A DNA stretch of 64,000 bases from CAZBNB01 sp964493245 (lineage in GTDB: Bacteria; Pseudomonadota; Gammaproteobacteria; Legionellales; Legionellaceae): positions 33,620 through 97,619 of the forward strand of contig CAZBNB010000007.1 in NCBI GenBank assembly GCA_964493245.1. The letters run 5' to 3'. The notes under the pieces are model-generated. The model made no database searches. It saw only the letters and a list, made by a program, of their open reading frames with translations, and was not told the origin of the DNA. The position numbers and the translations under genes are program-made. Within the stretch, counting starts at the first letter, position 1; every line of letters begins with the position of its first letter. This document shows positions 8,054-18,142 of this stretch, piece by piece.

Positions 8054-8239
8054 TTAAAAATTTTCCCAGTGTTTCTCTTTTTTAGGCTTTGAAGCGGCTT
8101 CGTCACGCAGTGTAAAAATACGTTGGTATTTTTTGATTTCTTTTAGTTGTGACGCCGTTTTTTTATGCGTTGCATCAAATTCAAACAAAAACACATCGTA
8201 GGGACTCACATACGCTTTATCAATATCATCTTTATTCAT
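8054..8239 (-). CDS. Short charged hypothetical protein
   Basis: 61 residues beginning MNKDDIDKAYVSPYDVFLFE, very rich in Lys and Asp/Glu, with no membrane segment, signal peptide or cysteine. It is compactly placed between rpoH and the thioesterase gene on the same strand, which supports it being real. The coding frame is clean and the composition is protein-like. I do not recognise the family. Confidence 0.65.
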   Translation of the reverse strand: MNKDDIDKAYVSPYDVFLFEFDATHKKTASQLKEIKKYQRIFTLRDEAASKPKKEKHWENF

Positions 8240-8274
8240 TTATTTTCTCACTTTTTTAAGATGTTGGATGCGCA

Positions 8275-9138
8275 TTAAGCATACTCCACCATGTACTGAC
8301 GCAGTTTTTTCATCGCATTCTTTTCTAATTGCCGTACACGCTCGGCTGAAACATCGTATTTTTCAGCTAAATGCTGTAGTGTCGTCTGTTGATCTCCACT
8401 TAACCAACGTTGACGTAAAATATCTTGGCTACGCTCATCCAAGGCTGATAACGCATGATGCAAACGCTCAATTTGATTGGCCTCTGTGCTTTCTTGCTCA
8501 AAGACATAAGCCGGATTTGCCGTTTGATCCGACAAATATTCCGCTGGGGCTGATTTATAAAATGACTCGTCGTCATCGACCGCCGTCACGTCGAATGACT
8601 CGTCCATCGCATTGAGACGGCGCTCCATTTCTAAGACTTCTTCGGGTTTAACCTGTAAAGAATGGGCAATATCTTGAATTTCTTCTTGACTTGACCAACC
8701 AAGGCGTTTTTTCATATGACGCAGATTAAAGAAAAGCTTACGCTGCGCTTTGGTTGTGGCAATTTTGACGATACGCCAATTTTGAATAACAAACTCATGT
8801 ATTTGTGATTTAATCCAATGGACCGCAAATGATACCAGGCGCACACCCATTTTATGGTTAAAACGTTTTACCGCTTTCATTAACCCGACATTACCTTCTT
8901 GAATCAAATCTCCCAGAGGAAGGCCATATCCTAAATAACCTCTGGCAACACTAACAACATAACGCAAGTGCGCCAAAACCAATGATCGCGCTGCCTCTAC
9001 GTCACCGTGCTCTTGAACACGTTCGGCAAATTGGTATTCTTCTTCTGCGCTTAATAAAGGGATTTGGTTCACACGGTGGATATAAGCATCCAGGCTGCCG
9101 ATTGGAAGATTCATTGTCAACAGTTGCTGCGTACTCAT
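8275..9138 (-). CDS. rpoH: RNA polymerase heat-shock sigma factor RpoH (sigma-32)
   Basis: 287 residues from the ATG at 9138, chosen because TGGAG lies 6 nt upstream; an earlier in-frame ATG overlaps that site. Region 2 (YGLPLGDLIQEGNVGLMKAV, then SFAVHWIKSQIHEFV) and region 4 (YDVSAERVRQLEKNAMKKLR) are intact. The RpoH box TTKAQRKLFFNLR, diagnostic for sigma-32 and its FtsH-linked turnover, is present. It lies just downstream of ftsYEX, the standard gammaproteobacterial order. Confidence 0.97.
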   Translation of the reverse strand: MSTQQLLTMNLPIGSLDAYIHRVNQIPLLSAEEEYQFAERVQEHGDVEAARSLVLAHLRYVVSVARGYLGYGLPLGDLIQEGNVGLMKAVKRFNHKMGVRLVSFAVHWIKSQIHEFVIQNWRIVKIATTKAQRKLFFNLRHMKKRLGWSSQEEIQDIAHSLQVKPEEVLEMERRLNAMDESFDVTAVDDDESFYKSAPAEYLSDQTANPAYVFEQESTEANQIERLHHALSALDERSQDILRQRWLSGDQQTTLQHLAEKYDVSAERVRQLEKNAMKKLRQYMVEYA

Positions 9139-9188
9139 GAGTAACTCCATCAAATGCGATAGGAAAAAGCTTAAAGATTATATCACAA

Positions 9189-10106
9189 TCAGGCTGCACC
9201 ACTCAAGACCACACGCGCAGACAACCGAGCACCCAACCAACCTAACAGACTCGCACTCAATAAAAGTAAACACGTTTGTGAAAAAGTTAAGATGGGCACA
9301 TGGTAATCGAATGCGTAACCACTCAAAAGCTGATTTAATTTTTGATTCAATGCCACGACCACACTATTCACACAAACCCAAGCTAACAAAGCAGCCATTA
9401 ATCCATACGCCGCACCGGAATATAAAAAGGGGCGCATAATATACATATCATTCGCACCAATTAACTTAAACACCTGCATTTCATCCGCGCGATCTCGAAT
9501 CATTAAGCGCAGCGTATTGCCCGTGATTAAAATCACCGCCAACGCTAACAACACATTGATACCATTTAACAAGTGTGAGAAAAAATGCAGTAAAGTAAAC
9601 AGGCGCTTCATCCAAGCTAAATCTAACGAGGCCTCATCAATCTGTGGATAGGTTTTCAGCTGCTGATACAATGTTTCCAAACGCGCTGGCGTATCAATGC
9701 TGGTGGCAGGCACCACATCGATCACAAAGGGCAAGGGATTATCTGGTAAAAAAAGCAAAATATCACGCATGCCATCTTGCTGCTGTAATACATCGAGCCC
9801 TTGTTGTGGGGTGTTAAGCACAGCAGATTGCACCCCCTTTGTTGCTTGTACTTTTGTTAATAAATTGTGCGCTTCTTGCGCCTCAGTAGGCACTTTTAGA
9901 TACAACAAAATATGCCCGTTATTTTGCCAAGTGGATGTCAGTTGATTAATAGAGCTTGAAACATTCCAGAATAAAGCAACTAACACCAACACCAAAGAAA
10001 GCATTAAAACCGTCATCAAACTGGTCATAGGCTGCTGTGTGATAAATTCGACACCACGGGCCAGTGCCTGGCGGTGTAGTGACACTCTGGATTGCATATT
10101 TAGCAT
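9189..10106 (-). CDS. ftsX: Cell division protein FtsX
   Basis: 305 residues. A cytoplasmic N-terminus is followed by a first membrane helix (about 28-50), a periplasmic domain of about 120 residues, and three further helices, the FtsX plan. It partners FtsE and, in the periplasm, activates murein hydrolase through EnvC-type factors at the septum. The start codon overlaps the end of ftsE by a few bases, giving translational coupling. Confidence 0.95.
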   Translation of the reverse strand: MLNMQSRVSLHRQALARGVEFITQQPMTSLMTVLMLSLVLVLVALFWNVSSSINQLTSTWQNNGHILLYLKVPTEAQEAHNLLTKVQATKGVQSAVLNTPQQGLDVLQQQDGMRDILLFLPDNPLPFVIDVVPATSIDTPARLETLYQQLKTYPQIDEASLDLAWMKRLFTLLHFFSHLLNGINVLLALAVILITGNTLRLMIRDRADEMQVFKLIGANDMYIMRPFLYSGAAYGLMAALLAWVCVNSVVVALNQKLNQLLSGYAFDYHVPILTFSQTCLLLLSASLLGWLGARLSARVVLSGAA

Positions 10107-10753
10107 GTGACACGCCCTCGTTTGAGCACCACAATACGATGCTTTAACCCCGCGATTAAAGTGAGGTCATGTGTAGCAACCAATACGCTCATACCAACGC
10201 GATTTAAATCGGTGAATACGCGCATCATATCAGCCGCCAATGCCGGATCAAGATTTCCGGTGGGTTCATCAGCCAAAAGTAAGGCGGGTTTATGCACAAT
10301 CGCTCTCGCAATGCTCACGCGTTGCTGCTCACCACCCGATAGATGAACCGGCAAACATTTTTCCTTGTTGAGTAAGCCAACCATATCCAATGCAGCATGT
10401 ACACGCTTCTTGGTAATATGAGGCAACTCTCCTTGTATATCTAAGGGCAGCGCAACATTGTCAAATATATTTCTTTCATTGAGTAAGCAAGGCGATTGAA
10501 AAACCAATCCCAGCTTCAAACGGTATCGCGCGATGTCGCGTTGTTTAAGTTGGTGCAGTGATTCGCCTTGCACTGTGATGTCACCCGCACAAGGGCGATC
10601 AAGCAAAGCGATTAACTTGAGCATCGTGCTTTTCCCTGCACCCGAATGGCCTGTCAAAAAAGCCATTTCGCCTTTTGCCAACTCGAAATTGACTTGACTT
10701 AATGCCTCAAAACCACCGGCATATTTTTTACTGACTTGATTGAAGATGATCAT
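10100..10753 (-). CDS. ftsE: Cell division ATP-binding protein FtsE
   Basis: 217 residues starting MIIFNQVSKKY, as in other FtsE proteins; a frame-open extension upstream lies inside ftsY and is not used. Walker A is GHSGAGKST, the ABC signature LSGGEQQRVSIARA, and Walker B LLLADEPTGNLD. It energises FtsX at the divisome. The start overlaps the 3' end of ftsY by 26 bp. Confidence 0.96.
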   Translation of the reverse strand: MIIFNQVSKKYAGGFEALSQVNFELAKGEMAFLTGHSGAGKSTMLKLIALLDRPCAGDITVQGESLHQLKQRDIARYRLKLGLVFQSPCLLNERNIFDNVALPLDIQGELPHITKKRVHAALDMVGLLNKEKCLPVHLSGGEQQRVSIARAIVHKPALLLADEPTGNLDPALAADMMRVFTDLNRVGMSVLVATHDLTLIAGLKHRIVVLKRGRVTC

Positions 10754-11777
10754 CAAACAATGCTTCCACAAATTGCGCAGCATGAAATGCCCGCAAGTCA
10801 TCTATTCCCTCTCCGATACCGATAAAACGGAACGGAATCTTAAGTTCGTTGGCAATAGCAAACAAAATGCCGCCTTTAGCAGTGCCATCTAATTTTGTCA
10901 TGGTAACGCCGGTTAAACCAACCGCCTCATGAAATTGCCGCGCTTGATTTAATGCATTTTGGCCAATACTCGCATCTAAGACTAACATGATTTCATGCGG
11001 GGCTGAAGAATCAATTTTTTGTAGCACGCGTTTGACTTTTTTTAACTCCTCCATCAAATGCTGCTGTGTATGCAATCGCCCGGCTGTATCGGCAATTAAG
11101 ATATCTGTGCCACGCGCTTTCGCGGCTTGAAAAGCGTCATAAATCACCGAAGCACTGTCAGCGCCGGTATGTTGTGCGATCACAGGGATCTGATTACGCT
11201 CGCCCCATACCTGGAGCTGTTCGACGGCAGCAGCACGAAAAGTATCCCCTGCCGCTAACATGACTTTTTTGCCCTGAGATTGAAACTGTTTGGCTAATTT
11301 ACCTATCGTTGTGGTTTTCCCCGCACCATTGACACCCACCATGAGTATCACAAAGGGCACCGGTGATGAGGCCAGGGCAAGCGGTTTTTCATGTGCAATC
11401 AAGACATCTTGTAATTGCTGTTTTAATTGTGCGAAAACCGCGTTACCGTCTGATAATTGTTTGCGTTTGAGCTCAGCACTGAGATGCCCCAACAACTGTT
11501 GTGTCATCGCCAGACCTAAATCAGAGGAAAGCAGTAAGGTTTCCAACTCCTCAAGTAGAGCGTCATCCAGTTGTTTTTTACCTAACAACAAACGCGCGAC
11601 ACTTTCACCAAATTGATGTCGCGTTTTTGTTAAACCGTGCTTTAGGCGTGCAAACATGCCTCTAGACGAGGTGGTCGATTCTTCGTCTTGTACAACGATC
11701 GATTCTTCAGGCTCTAACTCAGCCACTTCGCTCTGTGGAGCCACCACGCTTTGATTTTTTTTCAGCCATTTAATCAT
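10728..11777 (-). CDS. ftsY: Signal recognition particle receptor FtsY
   Basis: 349 residues. An acidic, poorly conserved A domain (about 1-45, including EVAELEPEES) is followed by the N domain and the SRP GTPase G domain with GVNGAGKTTTIGKLA, DTFRAAAVEQL, DTAGR and TKLDGTAKGG. It docks the SRP-ribosome complex at the inner membrane. First gene of ftsY-ftsE-ftsX, transcribed away from rsmD. Confidence 0.97.
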   Translation of the reverse strand: MIKWLKKNQSVVAPQSEVAELEPEESIVVQDEESTTSSRGMFARLKHGLTKTRHQFGESVARLLLGKKQLDDALLEELETLLLSSDLGLAMTQQLLGHLSAELKRKQLSDGNAVFAQLKQQLQDVLIAHEKPLALASSPVPFVILMVGVNGAGKTTTIGKLAKQFQSQGKKVMLAAGDTFRAAAVEQLQVWGERNQIPVIAQHTGADSASVIYDAFQAAKARGTDILIADTAGRLHTQQHLMEELKKVKRVLQKIDSSAPHEIMLVLDASIGQNALNQARQFHEAVGLTGVTMTKLDGTAKGGILFAIANELKIPFRFIGIGEGIDDLRAFHAAQFVEALFDDHLQSSQ

Positions 11778-11825
11778 GAGGACAACTGTACATTAAAACC
11801 ATAAAATGGCATTATAGCACCATAA

Positions 11826-12410
11826 TTGATAAATAAACCCTGTCTTTTGAAACAAACTATTCGAATTATTGGTGGCCAATTTCGTGGCAAAAAAATCGGC
11901 TTCCCAGATCAACCTGACTTACGACCCACACCCGATCGCGTTCGTGAAACCTTGTTTAATTGGTTGATGCATGATATTCGCGGTGCGCATTGTCTTGACG
12001 CCTTTGCAGGCAGCGGCGCATTGGGCTTGGAAGCTTTTTCACGTGGTGCAAGCCAGGTGACTTTAATAGAACAATCTTTAGCCACTTACACCCATTTAAA
12101 AAAAACGTGTCAACAATTTAACACCTCTCAGTTAACCATCGTGCAAGGTGATACCTGCCACTATATGCAACAGTACATCCAACAACAACGATCTCCTTTT
12201 GATATTATCTTTCTTGATCCGCCTTTTCGTAAGCCCCATTTATTAGAGGCGTGCTTGGCTTCTTTAGCAAATAACACGCTTTTAAAACCCAATGGTTTAC
12301 TGTATTTAGAAACGCCTGAGGCAATATCATTAGATAACACGCTTTGGAAACCCTTAAAATTAAAATCAGCCGGGCAAATTACCTATGCCTTGTATCAAAA
12401 AGTCGCTTGA
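11826..12410 (+). CDS. rsmD: 16S rRNA (guanine-966-N2)-methyltransferase RsmD
   Basis: About 187-194 residues. SAM-binding motif I is LDAFAGSGALGLEAFSRGA and the catalytic motif IIFLDPPF, as expected for N2-guanine methylation of 16S rRNA. No ATG is available: TTG at 11826 or, more likely, TTG at 11847 (giving MKQTIRIIGGQFRGKK) is the start. It is divergent from ftsY and only about 40 bp upstream of dotD, so it may be read with the dot operon. Confidence 0.93.
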   Translation: MINKPCLLKQTIRIIGGQFRGKKIGFPDQPDLRPTPDRVRETLFNWLMHDIRGAHCLDAFAGSGALGLEAFSRGASQVTLIEQSLATYTHLKKTCQQFNTSQLTIVQGDTCHYMQQYIQQQRSPFDIIFLDPPFRKPHLLEACLASLANNTLLKPNGLLYLETPEAISLDNTLWKPLKLKSAGQITYALYQKVA

Positions 12411-12448
12411 CAACACGCACCGCTCCTGTTTCAATCTCATTAAGATCG

Positions 12449-12958
12449 ATGATGAAAAACACGCCGCCAATAATGAAAAATAAATATATCGTGTTTTTAC
12501 TAACTGCCATTTTAGTTAGTGGATGCGCAACACAAACCTACAGAAAGCCACCTTATAACGCGCCAAGCGACGACGCCAGTATTAAATTGGCTGAAGCAGC
12601 AAACGCCGTCAGTGACTCCATGTTACAAATGGCAAGAACAGAAAAAGTGCTGACGCCACCGCATCATGACAATGTCATGACCATTCCATCAGCTTATCCC
12701 TTGCAAACACACGCATCCGTTGATTGGTCGGGACCGATTACAGAAGTCACTGAGCGTGTAGCAAAAGCAGCCCATTATCACGTCCGTGTTCTCGGCCAAG
12801 CGCCTTCAATCCCTATTTTAGTCAGTATCAACATGCAAGACAAAAGCCTTGCTGAAATTTTGCGCAACATTGATTACCAAGCAGGACAAAAAGCGTTTAT
12901 TCACGTATACCCCAATAGTCAGGTTGTAGAATTGCGATATGCTAATAATTACTCATAA
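12449..12958 (+). CDS. dotD: Dot/Icm outer membrane lipoprotein DotD
   Basis: 169 residues from the ATG at 12449 (12473 is an alternative). A lipoprotein signal with lipobox LVSGC is followed by an N0-like periplasmic domain containing VDWSGPITEVTERVAKAAHYH. DotD and DotC anchor the DotH ring in the outer membrane of type IVB secretion systems. It overlaps dotC by 20 bp and begins a dotD-dotC-dotB run, the order found in Legionella and Coxiella. Identification rests on size, lipobox and cluster context. Confidence 0.9.
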   Translation: MMKNTPPIMKNKYIVFLLTAILVSGCATQTYRKPPYNAPSDDASIKLAEAANAVSDSMLQMARTEKVLTPPHHDNVMTIPSAYPLQTHASVDWSGPITEVTERVAKAAHYHVRVLGQAPSIPILVSINMQDKSLAEILRNIDYQAGQKAFIHVYPNSQVVELRYANNYS

Positions 12959-14012
12959 AAAACCGACAAAGCATAAGCTTGTAAAAGCAGGCGGCTCAAC
13001 CTCATTACGAGTAATTAACCATTTGGCCCAAAAAACAGGCTTAAATCGGTTTGTACCACCGCTATCACAACGTAAACGCTCTGAATGGACTCGGCTCTTC
13101 TTTCGTCAACTACCTTGTTTTGCTTTCATCATCTTAACAGCCTGTACTTCGGGCAGTGCCACCACACAAGTCGGTGATACTGACTCTTTGGCTGGCCTAC
13201 AATCAATGTCAAACATGAACAAGCAAGGCACCGCCCGTAAAAAAGCGTCGTCAAGTAAAATTCGAGAAATGGCATTAAAAGAAACAGCACTCAGTTTAGG
13301 TGCGCAATCTGGCTTAGCTTGGCGAGCAAAAATCATTGATGAGCAATTGGTAAAACAAACTAGAAATTTAGACACCATTTATGACTTTAATTCTTTAGTC
13401 CTGGAAAATAATGTACTGCCACCGGTCTTATTAGAGGGGCGTAATTTATTAAACCTGGCAGATACACAAACCATTCGTATTTCTGACAGAACCTACAAAG
13501 TAGCAAAGCAAGCGCATTTTGTGACTACCCCACCCAATTGGCGTCAGTATTTGTGGATGGATTACACGAAGCCAGAATATCCACATATCAGTTTATTGCC
13601 CATCAACAAAACAGAAAAGGCCATTTGGTCTGCTTATGTTGAAAAAGGTTGGGATCAGGGCATTGACCAAGCCAATACAATTTTAGAAGAAAGTATTGCC
13701 CGCATCAAAGAAGATTTTGTTGGTATGATTTTATACCGAAAATTGTTAGCGATGAATATGGTTTCAGCACCATACGTCTCACACACTGACCTCGGTGTTA
13801 CCGGAGACGGTGAAGAAATTCGTATCGATGATAAAGTCTTACGTATTACAGCACTCCCGGCTTTAAACGTGAATAGCAGCGAATGGAAAGCGGCAATACA
13901 AAAAGATGAAATCGCCATCGAACAATTTAACACCATGGAACAGCGTGTTGAATCATCACAAATTAAAATTTCCAATAAAACTTGGCACCCAGTGATTGAC
14001 CCGATTACTTAA
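12939..14012 (+). CDS. dotC: Dot/Icm outer membrane lipoprotein DotC
   Basis: 357 residues. The hydrophobic signal ends in the lipobox ILTAC at about residues 64-68, and the mature part contains LYRKLLAMNMVSAPYVSHTD and DDKVLRITALPALN, typical of DotC. An unusually long positively charged stretch of some 50 residues precedes the signal; no better in-frame ATG exists, so either the leader is long or a non-ATG codon (TTG near residue 29) is used. DotC works with DotD to place DotH in the outer membrane core complex. Confidence 0.92.
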   Translation: MLIITHKKPTKHKLVKAGGSTSLRVINHLAQKTGLNRFVPPLSQRKRSEWTRLFFRQLPCFAFIILTACTSGSATTQVGDTDSLAGLQSMSNMNKQGTARKKASSSKIREMALKETALSLGAQSGLAWRAKIIDEQLVKQTRNLDTIYDFNSLVLENNVLPPVLLEGRNLLNLADTQTIRISDRTYKVAKQAHFVTTPPNWRQYLWMDYTKPEYPHISLLPINKTEKAIWSAYVEKGWDQGIDQANTILEESIARIKEDFVGMILYRKLLAMNMVSAPYVSHTDLGVTGDGEEIRIDDKVLRITALPALNVNSSEWKAAIQKDEIAIEQFNTMEQRVESSQIKISNKTWHPVIDPIT

Positions 14013-14109
14013 GTTGAGTAATACGCCTACTCTACTGCGCGCGCCCACAATCTGAATTTTTTTAACGCTTAAGCGGCGTTCAGTTTTGAATGATTAGGAG
14101 TATTTATCC

Positions 14110-15234
14110 ATGAACGAACATTTAATGCCTGATGAGCCAACTCGTTTTACACCTGTATTCATGGATAAAATGCTAGAGCATGCACAATCGCTTAATGCAT
14201 CGGATATTACAATTCAAACAGGCATGCCCATTTACGTTGAGGTGTATGGTAATCTATGGAAAATAACCAATCGCCCATTATCTAACACAGAGCTTGGCGA
14301 TCTTATTAACAGTGTTTATGGCCCGAATGCTACCACGCAACTACTTTCTGGGAAAGACATTGATACCCACTATGAGTTTAGACCGAACCGGGGTGTACGG
14401 TTTCGTTATCGCGTAAATGCAACGTCGTGTTTAGTAGACGGACACGATGCCATGCAAATCACTTTGCGGACTATTCCAACCACCCCGCCTCGGTTAGAAA
14501 CCATGGGGTTACCCGAAAACATTTTACAATCACTCGCGCCTCAAGAAGGCATTGTTTTTATTACGGGTGCAACCGGATCAGGAAAATCAACGCTGCTGGC
14601 TTCGATTATTCGAGATTTAATTGAAAAAGAAGATTCTAATCGTAAAGTGTTAACTTACGAAGCGCCGATTGAGTTTGTCTTTGATGAAATTGAAACCACT
14701 TCTTCGATTGTGAGTCAATCAGAAATTCCCCGTCATCTTCCTTCATTTGCGGACGGTGTGCGCAACGCGTTACGCCGAAAACCCAGGCTGATTATGGTAG
14801 GGGAATGCCGGGATCCAGAAACTATCAGTGCCGCATTAGAAGCCGCACTCACAGGTCACCCTGTTTACACCACCTTACATACATCCGGCGTCGCTGAAAC
14901 CATGCGCCGTCTGGTGACCTCTTTTTCCGGAGAAGAGCGCTTAGGAAGAACCATCGATATCCTGGAAACGATTCGCTTGTGTATTTGGCAAAAACTGGTT
15001 CCAACAGTTGATGGCAAACGAGTCGCCTTACGTGAGTATTTGGTTTTTGATGAAGAGGCGCGCGATATTTTACTCGAAAGTAACCCCAACGAAATCACCA
15101 CCACCACACGCCGCTTAGTTCGCCAACGCGGGCAGCTGATGACACTGGATGCCAAAAATAAGTTAGAGCAAGGCATCATTAGTGAGCGCACTTATAAGCT
15201 TATCATTGCCGGCACAAAAGAAGAAAAATTGTGA
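14110..15234 (+). CDS. dotB: Dot/Icm secretion ATPase DotB
   Basis: 374 residues, a PilT/VirB11-type AAA ATPase. Walker A is GATGSGKST at 153-161. An Asp box (TYEAPIEFVFD), Walker B-like LIMVGECRDPET and the His box GHPVYTTLHTSGV follow. DotB powers substrate translocation at the cytoplasmic face with DotO. TTAGGAG lies about 9 nt before the ATG. A small GC hairpin (AACGC...GCGTT) precedes it in the 97-bp gap after dotC. Confidence 0.97.
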   Translation: MNEHLMPDEPTRFTPVFMDKMLEHAQSLNASDITIQTGMPIYVEVYGNLWKITNRPLSNTELGDLINSVYGPNATTQLLSGKDIDTHYEFRPNRGVRFRYRVNATSCLVDGHDAMQITLRTIPTTPPRLETMGLPENILQSLAPQEGIVFITGATGSGKSTLLASIIRDLIEKEDSNRKVLTYEAPIEFVFDEIETTSSIVSQSEIPRHLPSFADGVRNALRRKPRLIMVGECRDPETISAALEAALTGHPVYTTLHTSGVAETMRRLVTSFSGEERLGRTIDILETIRLCIWQKLVPTVDGKRVALREYLVFDEEARDILLESNPNEITTTTRRLVRQRGQLMTLDAKNKLEQGIISERTYKLIIAGTKEEKL

Positions 15235-15244
15235 GTATTTGCTT

Positions 15245-18142
15245 TTAGTTGCTTCCGCTTCCGCCTGTTGCACTGCCTCCAGAGGTCCCTTTGTTCGCGC
15301 CCACGGCCGCAGATTCGGCCAAGCCCATAACCGTTCCGCCGGTTTTCATACTCGACTTACCGGTGGCTTCCCCGGCGTCCTTGGTTTGCCCTTTCGCTTC
15401 ATCACCCCATTGTGCGGTCTCTTGGCCAATACCCTCGCCTTGTGAACCCATCCATCTTAAGATTTTATCTGGCAAGATATAAATCAGTGTAAATGATTTT
15501 TGTACCACAGTCACATAAATACTGGTATAAGTGACCAAGCAGAAAAATGAAGCATAAATGGCCGACCAATTGTAATACGGAGAGCCTGCCGACATCCCCT
15601 GCCCTGAACCTGTGTTGGCAAAGTCAGTAATCGCGGTTGCCGCGTTTCCAGCGCTCGGCAATAAAAATTGCATAATACGAACAAAACCTGTATTTAAAAT
15701 AAAGACCGAGACATAACTCAACGCAATCGATGACATATAACCAATAATCATCATCGATGGGCGTAGGAAAACATTCACTAAAATCATCACCGCTTGCTCA
15801 GCCTTACCCAACGCATCATGCCCTTCCGGGTGTGTGACACCCAAAGCCACAATGGGCCCAGCCACCATCGCTTCAATCACTGCCATCAGCCAGGCAATGC
15901 TACCAAAGGTAAACATCATATAAGGGAAAAACGGCACATAGTACGCATCGATGTAACCAATACTGGTCATAATCCCCAGCCAAGATGAGATGAAAGGCAA
16001 GATCATCAGAATAATGCCCCAAGCAATCCCAAACGTCATCAAACCATATACGGTACCGCTTACCAGTAAATTTACCCAGATATCAACAGACTCATTTACA
16101 AACCCGGCCCCCATATAAGCCAATGCAATGATGGGATGAATCATCGTCGTTTCCAATAGCTGAATACCACTGTCAAACGTCAGCATAAGCGCCGTCAACG
16201 GTATGTATAAAAATGCTTGCAGTATCGCGTTGAAAAGCCCAACAACAAATCCAACAAAATAATTCACAATGCCACGAAAGAACCCATTATAAATAAAATC
16301 TTTGAACCACCCCCAAATGCCGCCATAATGCTTTTTAGGAAAGGCAGACGAAGTTTGGCCAGGCTTAATATTAAAATTCATCGAAAATGAAGGGGTATCT
16401 AAGCCAGGCTGCCCTGGTAAATGGACCATTGCCGCATCAGTCACATAACCATTGACCGTCGACGAACGTTTATTGTCTGTAGCAGCAGAGGCTGAAGTAG
16501 TCACATTAAAAATATATTCAGTCGCAACATTGTCAACATTCGAACCATCAATTAACGACTTCAAGTTTTGTAATGGTACTGGGCTACCTAACAACATGAT
16601 TAAAGTCGAATTGGTCGACATTTTATCCAACGGCACGGTGGTGCCTTCCAAACCAGAGTCTCTATCAATCAAACCAGAGTTTGAGGTAACTAAACCGTTG
16701 AGATAGGCTAAATCAAAGAAATACGCACCTGCCATTATCCAGCCTTGTTGCTCAGATGTTTGAATAAACGAACGCAGCGAATTATTCTGGTCACCATCTT
16801 TAATTTGTTGCTGTAAATTAAGTGCAGCTAACATAATACCATTATAGTCAGCCAAACTATTCTGCAGTTCAAACCCACTCAGTATCAACGATTGATTACT
16901 CACCGATTTATCTGGGCTCCAATTCGAACAACTGCTACTGGGGCTTGTACAAACACCTCCAGATGAGAGATAAGGCAAACCAAACTGATTTAAAGCAACT
17001 GTGCTGTATTGATTGGTTGTTGTCGTGATGCTTGTGTTGATTTGTGGATCATTATCTATTATTGCACTGGCAACGGGGGTTAAGTCAGAATAGACCTGTT
17101 GTACTGCAATGGCTCTCGATTGACGCGTCATATCTTTATCACTACATGTTAACGATGGCACACTGGTCATTTTCACATTAAAATCATTCCATGAAAGTAC
17201 GCCACACACTTTATTTAATTGGACGTAATATTCATTGTTAGTAAAATTAGGCATAGGAACAGCATAAGCAGAGCCCGTCTTACCATCATCCGTATATTTG
17301 GGATCACAAGCAGACACAAATCCTGACTCAGGCCCCATCACGGTATCAATCGCATTCACCGTACTGATAAAATCAGGTACCGGGTTTTTACAGAAATAAA
17401 CCATAAATGGATCGGCATTTGCCGCCGCCAAGCTTTGATCAGAGCAACTGCCCGTGCCCTTTTCTGCGTCTTTTAATAAAGTTGTACGTTGGTTTTCTAA
17501 TAAAGTTTGCACCCCTTTCATACAAACCAAGCCCTGCAACATACTACCGGCACCTGTAGCCATATTGATGAGCGCATTATTATAGGAAGTACCGTGTGAG
17601 CTACTATCACCGAGAGAGAGGGATCCCTCCGGTGTTCCTTCTGCCGTGGTTGAGTTCGCACTGTTTTGTGCTTTGACAATGGCACCGCCTCGATTCAAAT
17701 ATTCAAGTGCCGCATTCCAAATCTTATCTGCCGCGCCCACGCCTTGAACAACCACCCACATGATAAAAATTTGCATTAAACAATAGCCGGAGGCTTTAGG
17801 TACCAAAAATGCCAAACCGATTGTAGAACGCACTGGTATCCAAATTGAGGACCATTTTTGGCCTAACATTTGTCCTTCGTGTGCGGTATTCATCGTACCG
17901 ACAATAATGGTATACACCACCACTATCCCACCTAGAGCAAGAACAGCCGCATTAAAAACACCAAACATGGCCCCCATGATTTGACTACCGGTACCATGCA
18001 AAACACCATCAACCACACCAAATAAATTACCTAGGAAGATGACAGAGTAATCGGTTCCTGGTGGTGTAAAAGTTAAGGCACTGTCAGCCATGACAATATT
18101 TGGAAATATGGCTAAGCAAAGCAAAATCCAGCGTGCCATCAT
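15245..18142 (-). CDS. dotA: Dot/Icm integral membrane protein DotA
   Basis: 965 residues. Signal peptide (about 1-19, ending VMADS), then TVIILGG-type membrane helices before residue 150, a large Cys-containing periplasmic region of roughly 450 residues, and several membrane helices from about 640 to 880. The Gly/Ser/Thr-rich tail ends GGSATGGSGSN. DotA is a polytopic component of the secretion apparatus that can itself be released. The gene overlaps icmV at ATGATG and converges on dotB only 10 bp away. Confidence 0.95.
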   Translation of the reverse strand: MMARWILLCLAIFPNIVMADSALTFTPPGTDYSVIFLGNLFGVVDGVLHGTGSQIMGAMFGVFNAAVLALGGIVVVYTIIVGTMNTAHEGQMLGQKWSSIWIPVRSTIGLAFLVPKASGYCLMQIFIMWVVVQGVGAADKIWNAALEYLNRGGAIVKAQNSANSTTAEGTPEGSLSLGDSSSHGTSYNNALINMATGAGSMLQGLVCMKGVQTLLENQRTTLLKDAEKGTGSCSDQSLAAANADPFMVYFCKNPVPDFISTVNAIDTVMGPESGFVSACDPKYTDDGKTGSAYAVPMPNFTNNEYYVQLNKVCGVLSWNDFNVKMTSVPSLTCSDKDMTRQSRAIAVQQVYSDLTPVASAIIDNDPQINTSITTTTNQYSTVALNQFGLPYLSSGGVCTSPSSSCSNWSPDKSVSNQSLILSGFELQNSLADYNGIMLAALNLQQQIKDGDQNNSLRSFIQTSEQQGWIMAGAYFFDLAYLNGLVTSNSGLIDRDSGLEGTTVPLDKMSTNSTLIMLLGSPVPLQNLKSLIDGSNVDNVATEYIFNVTTSASAATDNKRSSTVNGYVTDAAMVHLPGQPGLDTPSFSMNFNIKPGQTSSAFPKKHYGGIWGWFKDFIYNGFFRGIVNYFVGFVVGLFNAILQAFLYIPLTALMLTFDSGIQLLETTMIHPIIALAYMGAGFVNESVDIWVNLLVSGTVYGLMTFGIAWGIILMILPFISSWLGIMTSIGYIDAYYVPFFPYMMFTFGSIAWLMAVIEAMVAGPIVALGVTHPEGHDALGKAEQAVMILVNVFLRPSMMIIGYMSSIALSYVSVFILNTGFVRIMQFLLPSAGNAATAITDFANTGSGQGMSAGSPYYNWSAIYASFFCLVTYTSIYVTVVQKSFTLIYILPDKILRWMGSQGEGIGQETAQWGDEAKGQTKDAGEATGKSSMKTGGTVMGLAESAAVGANKGTSGGSATGGSGSN

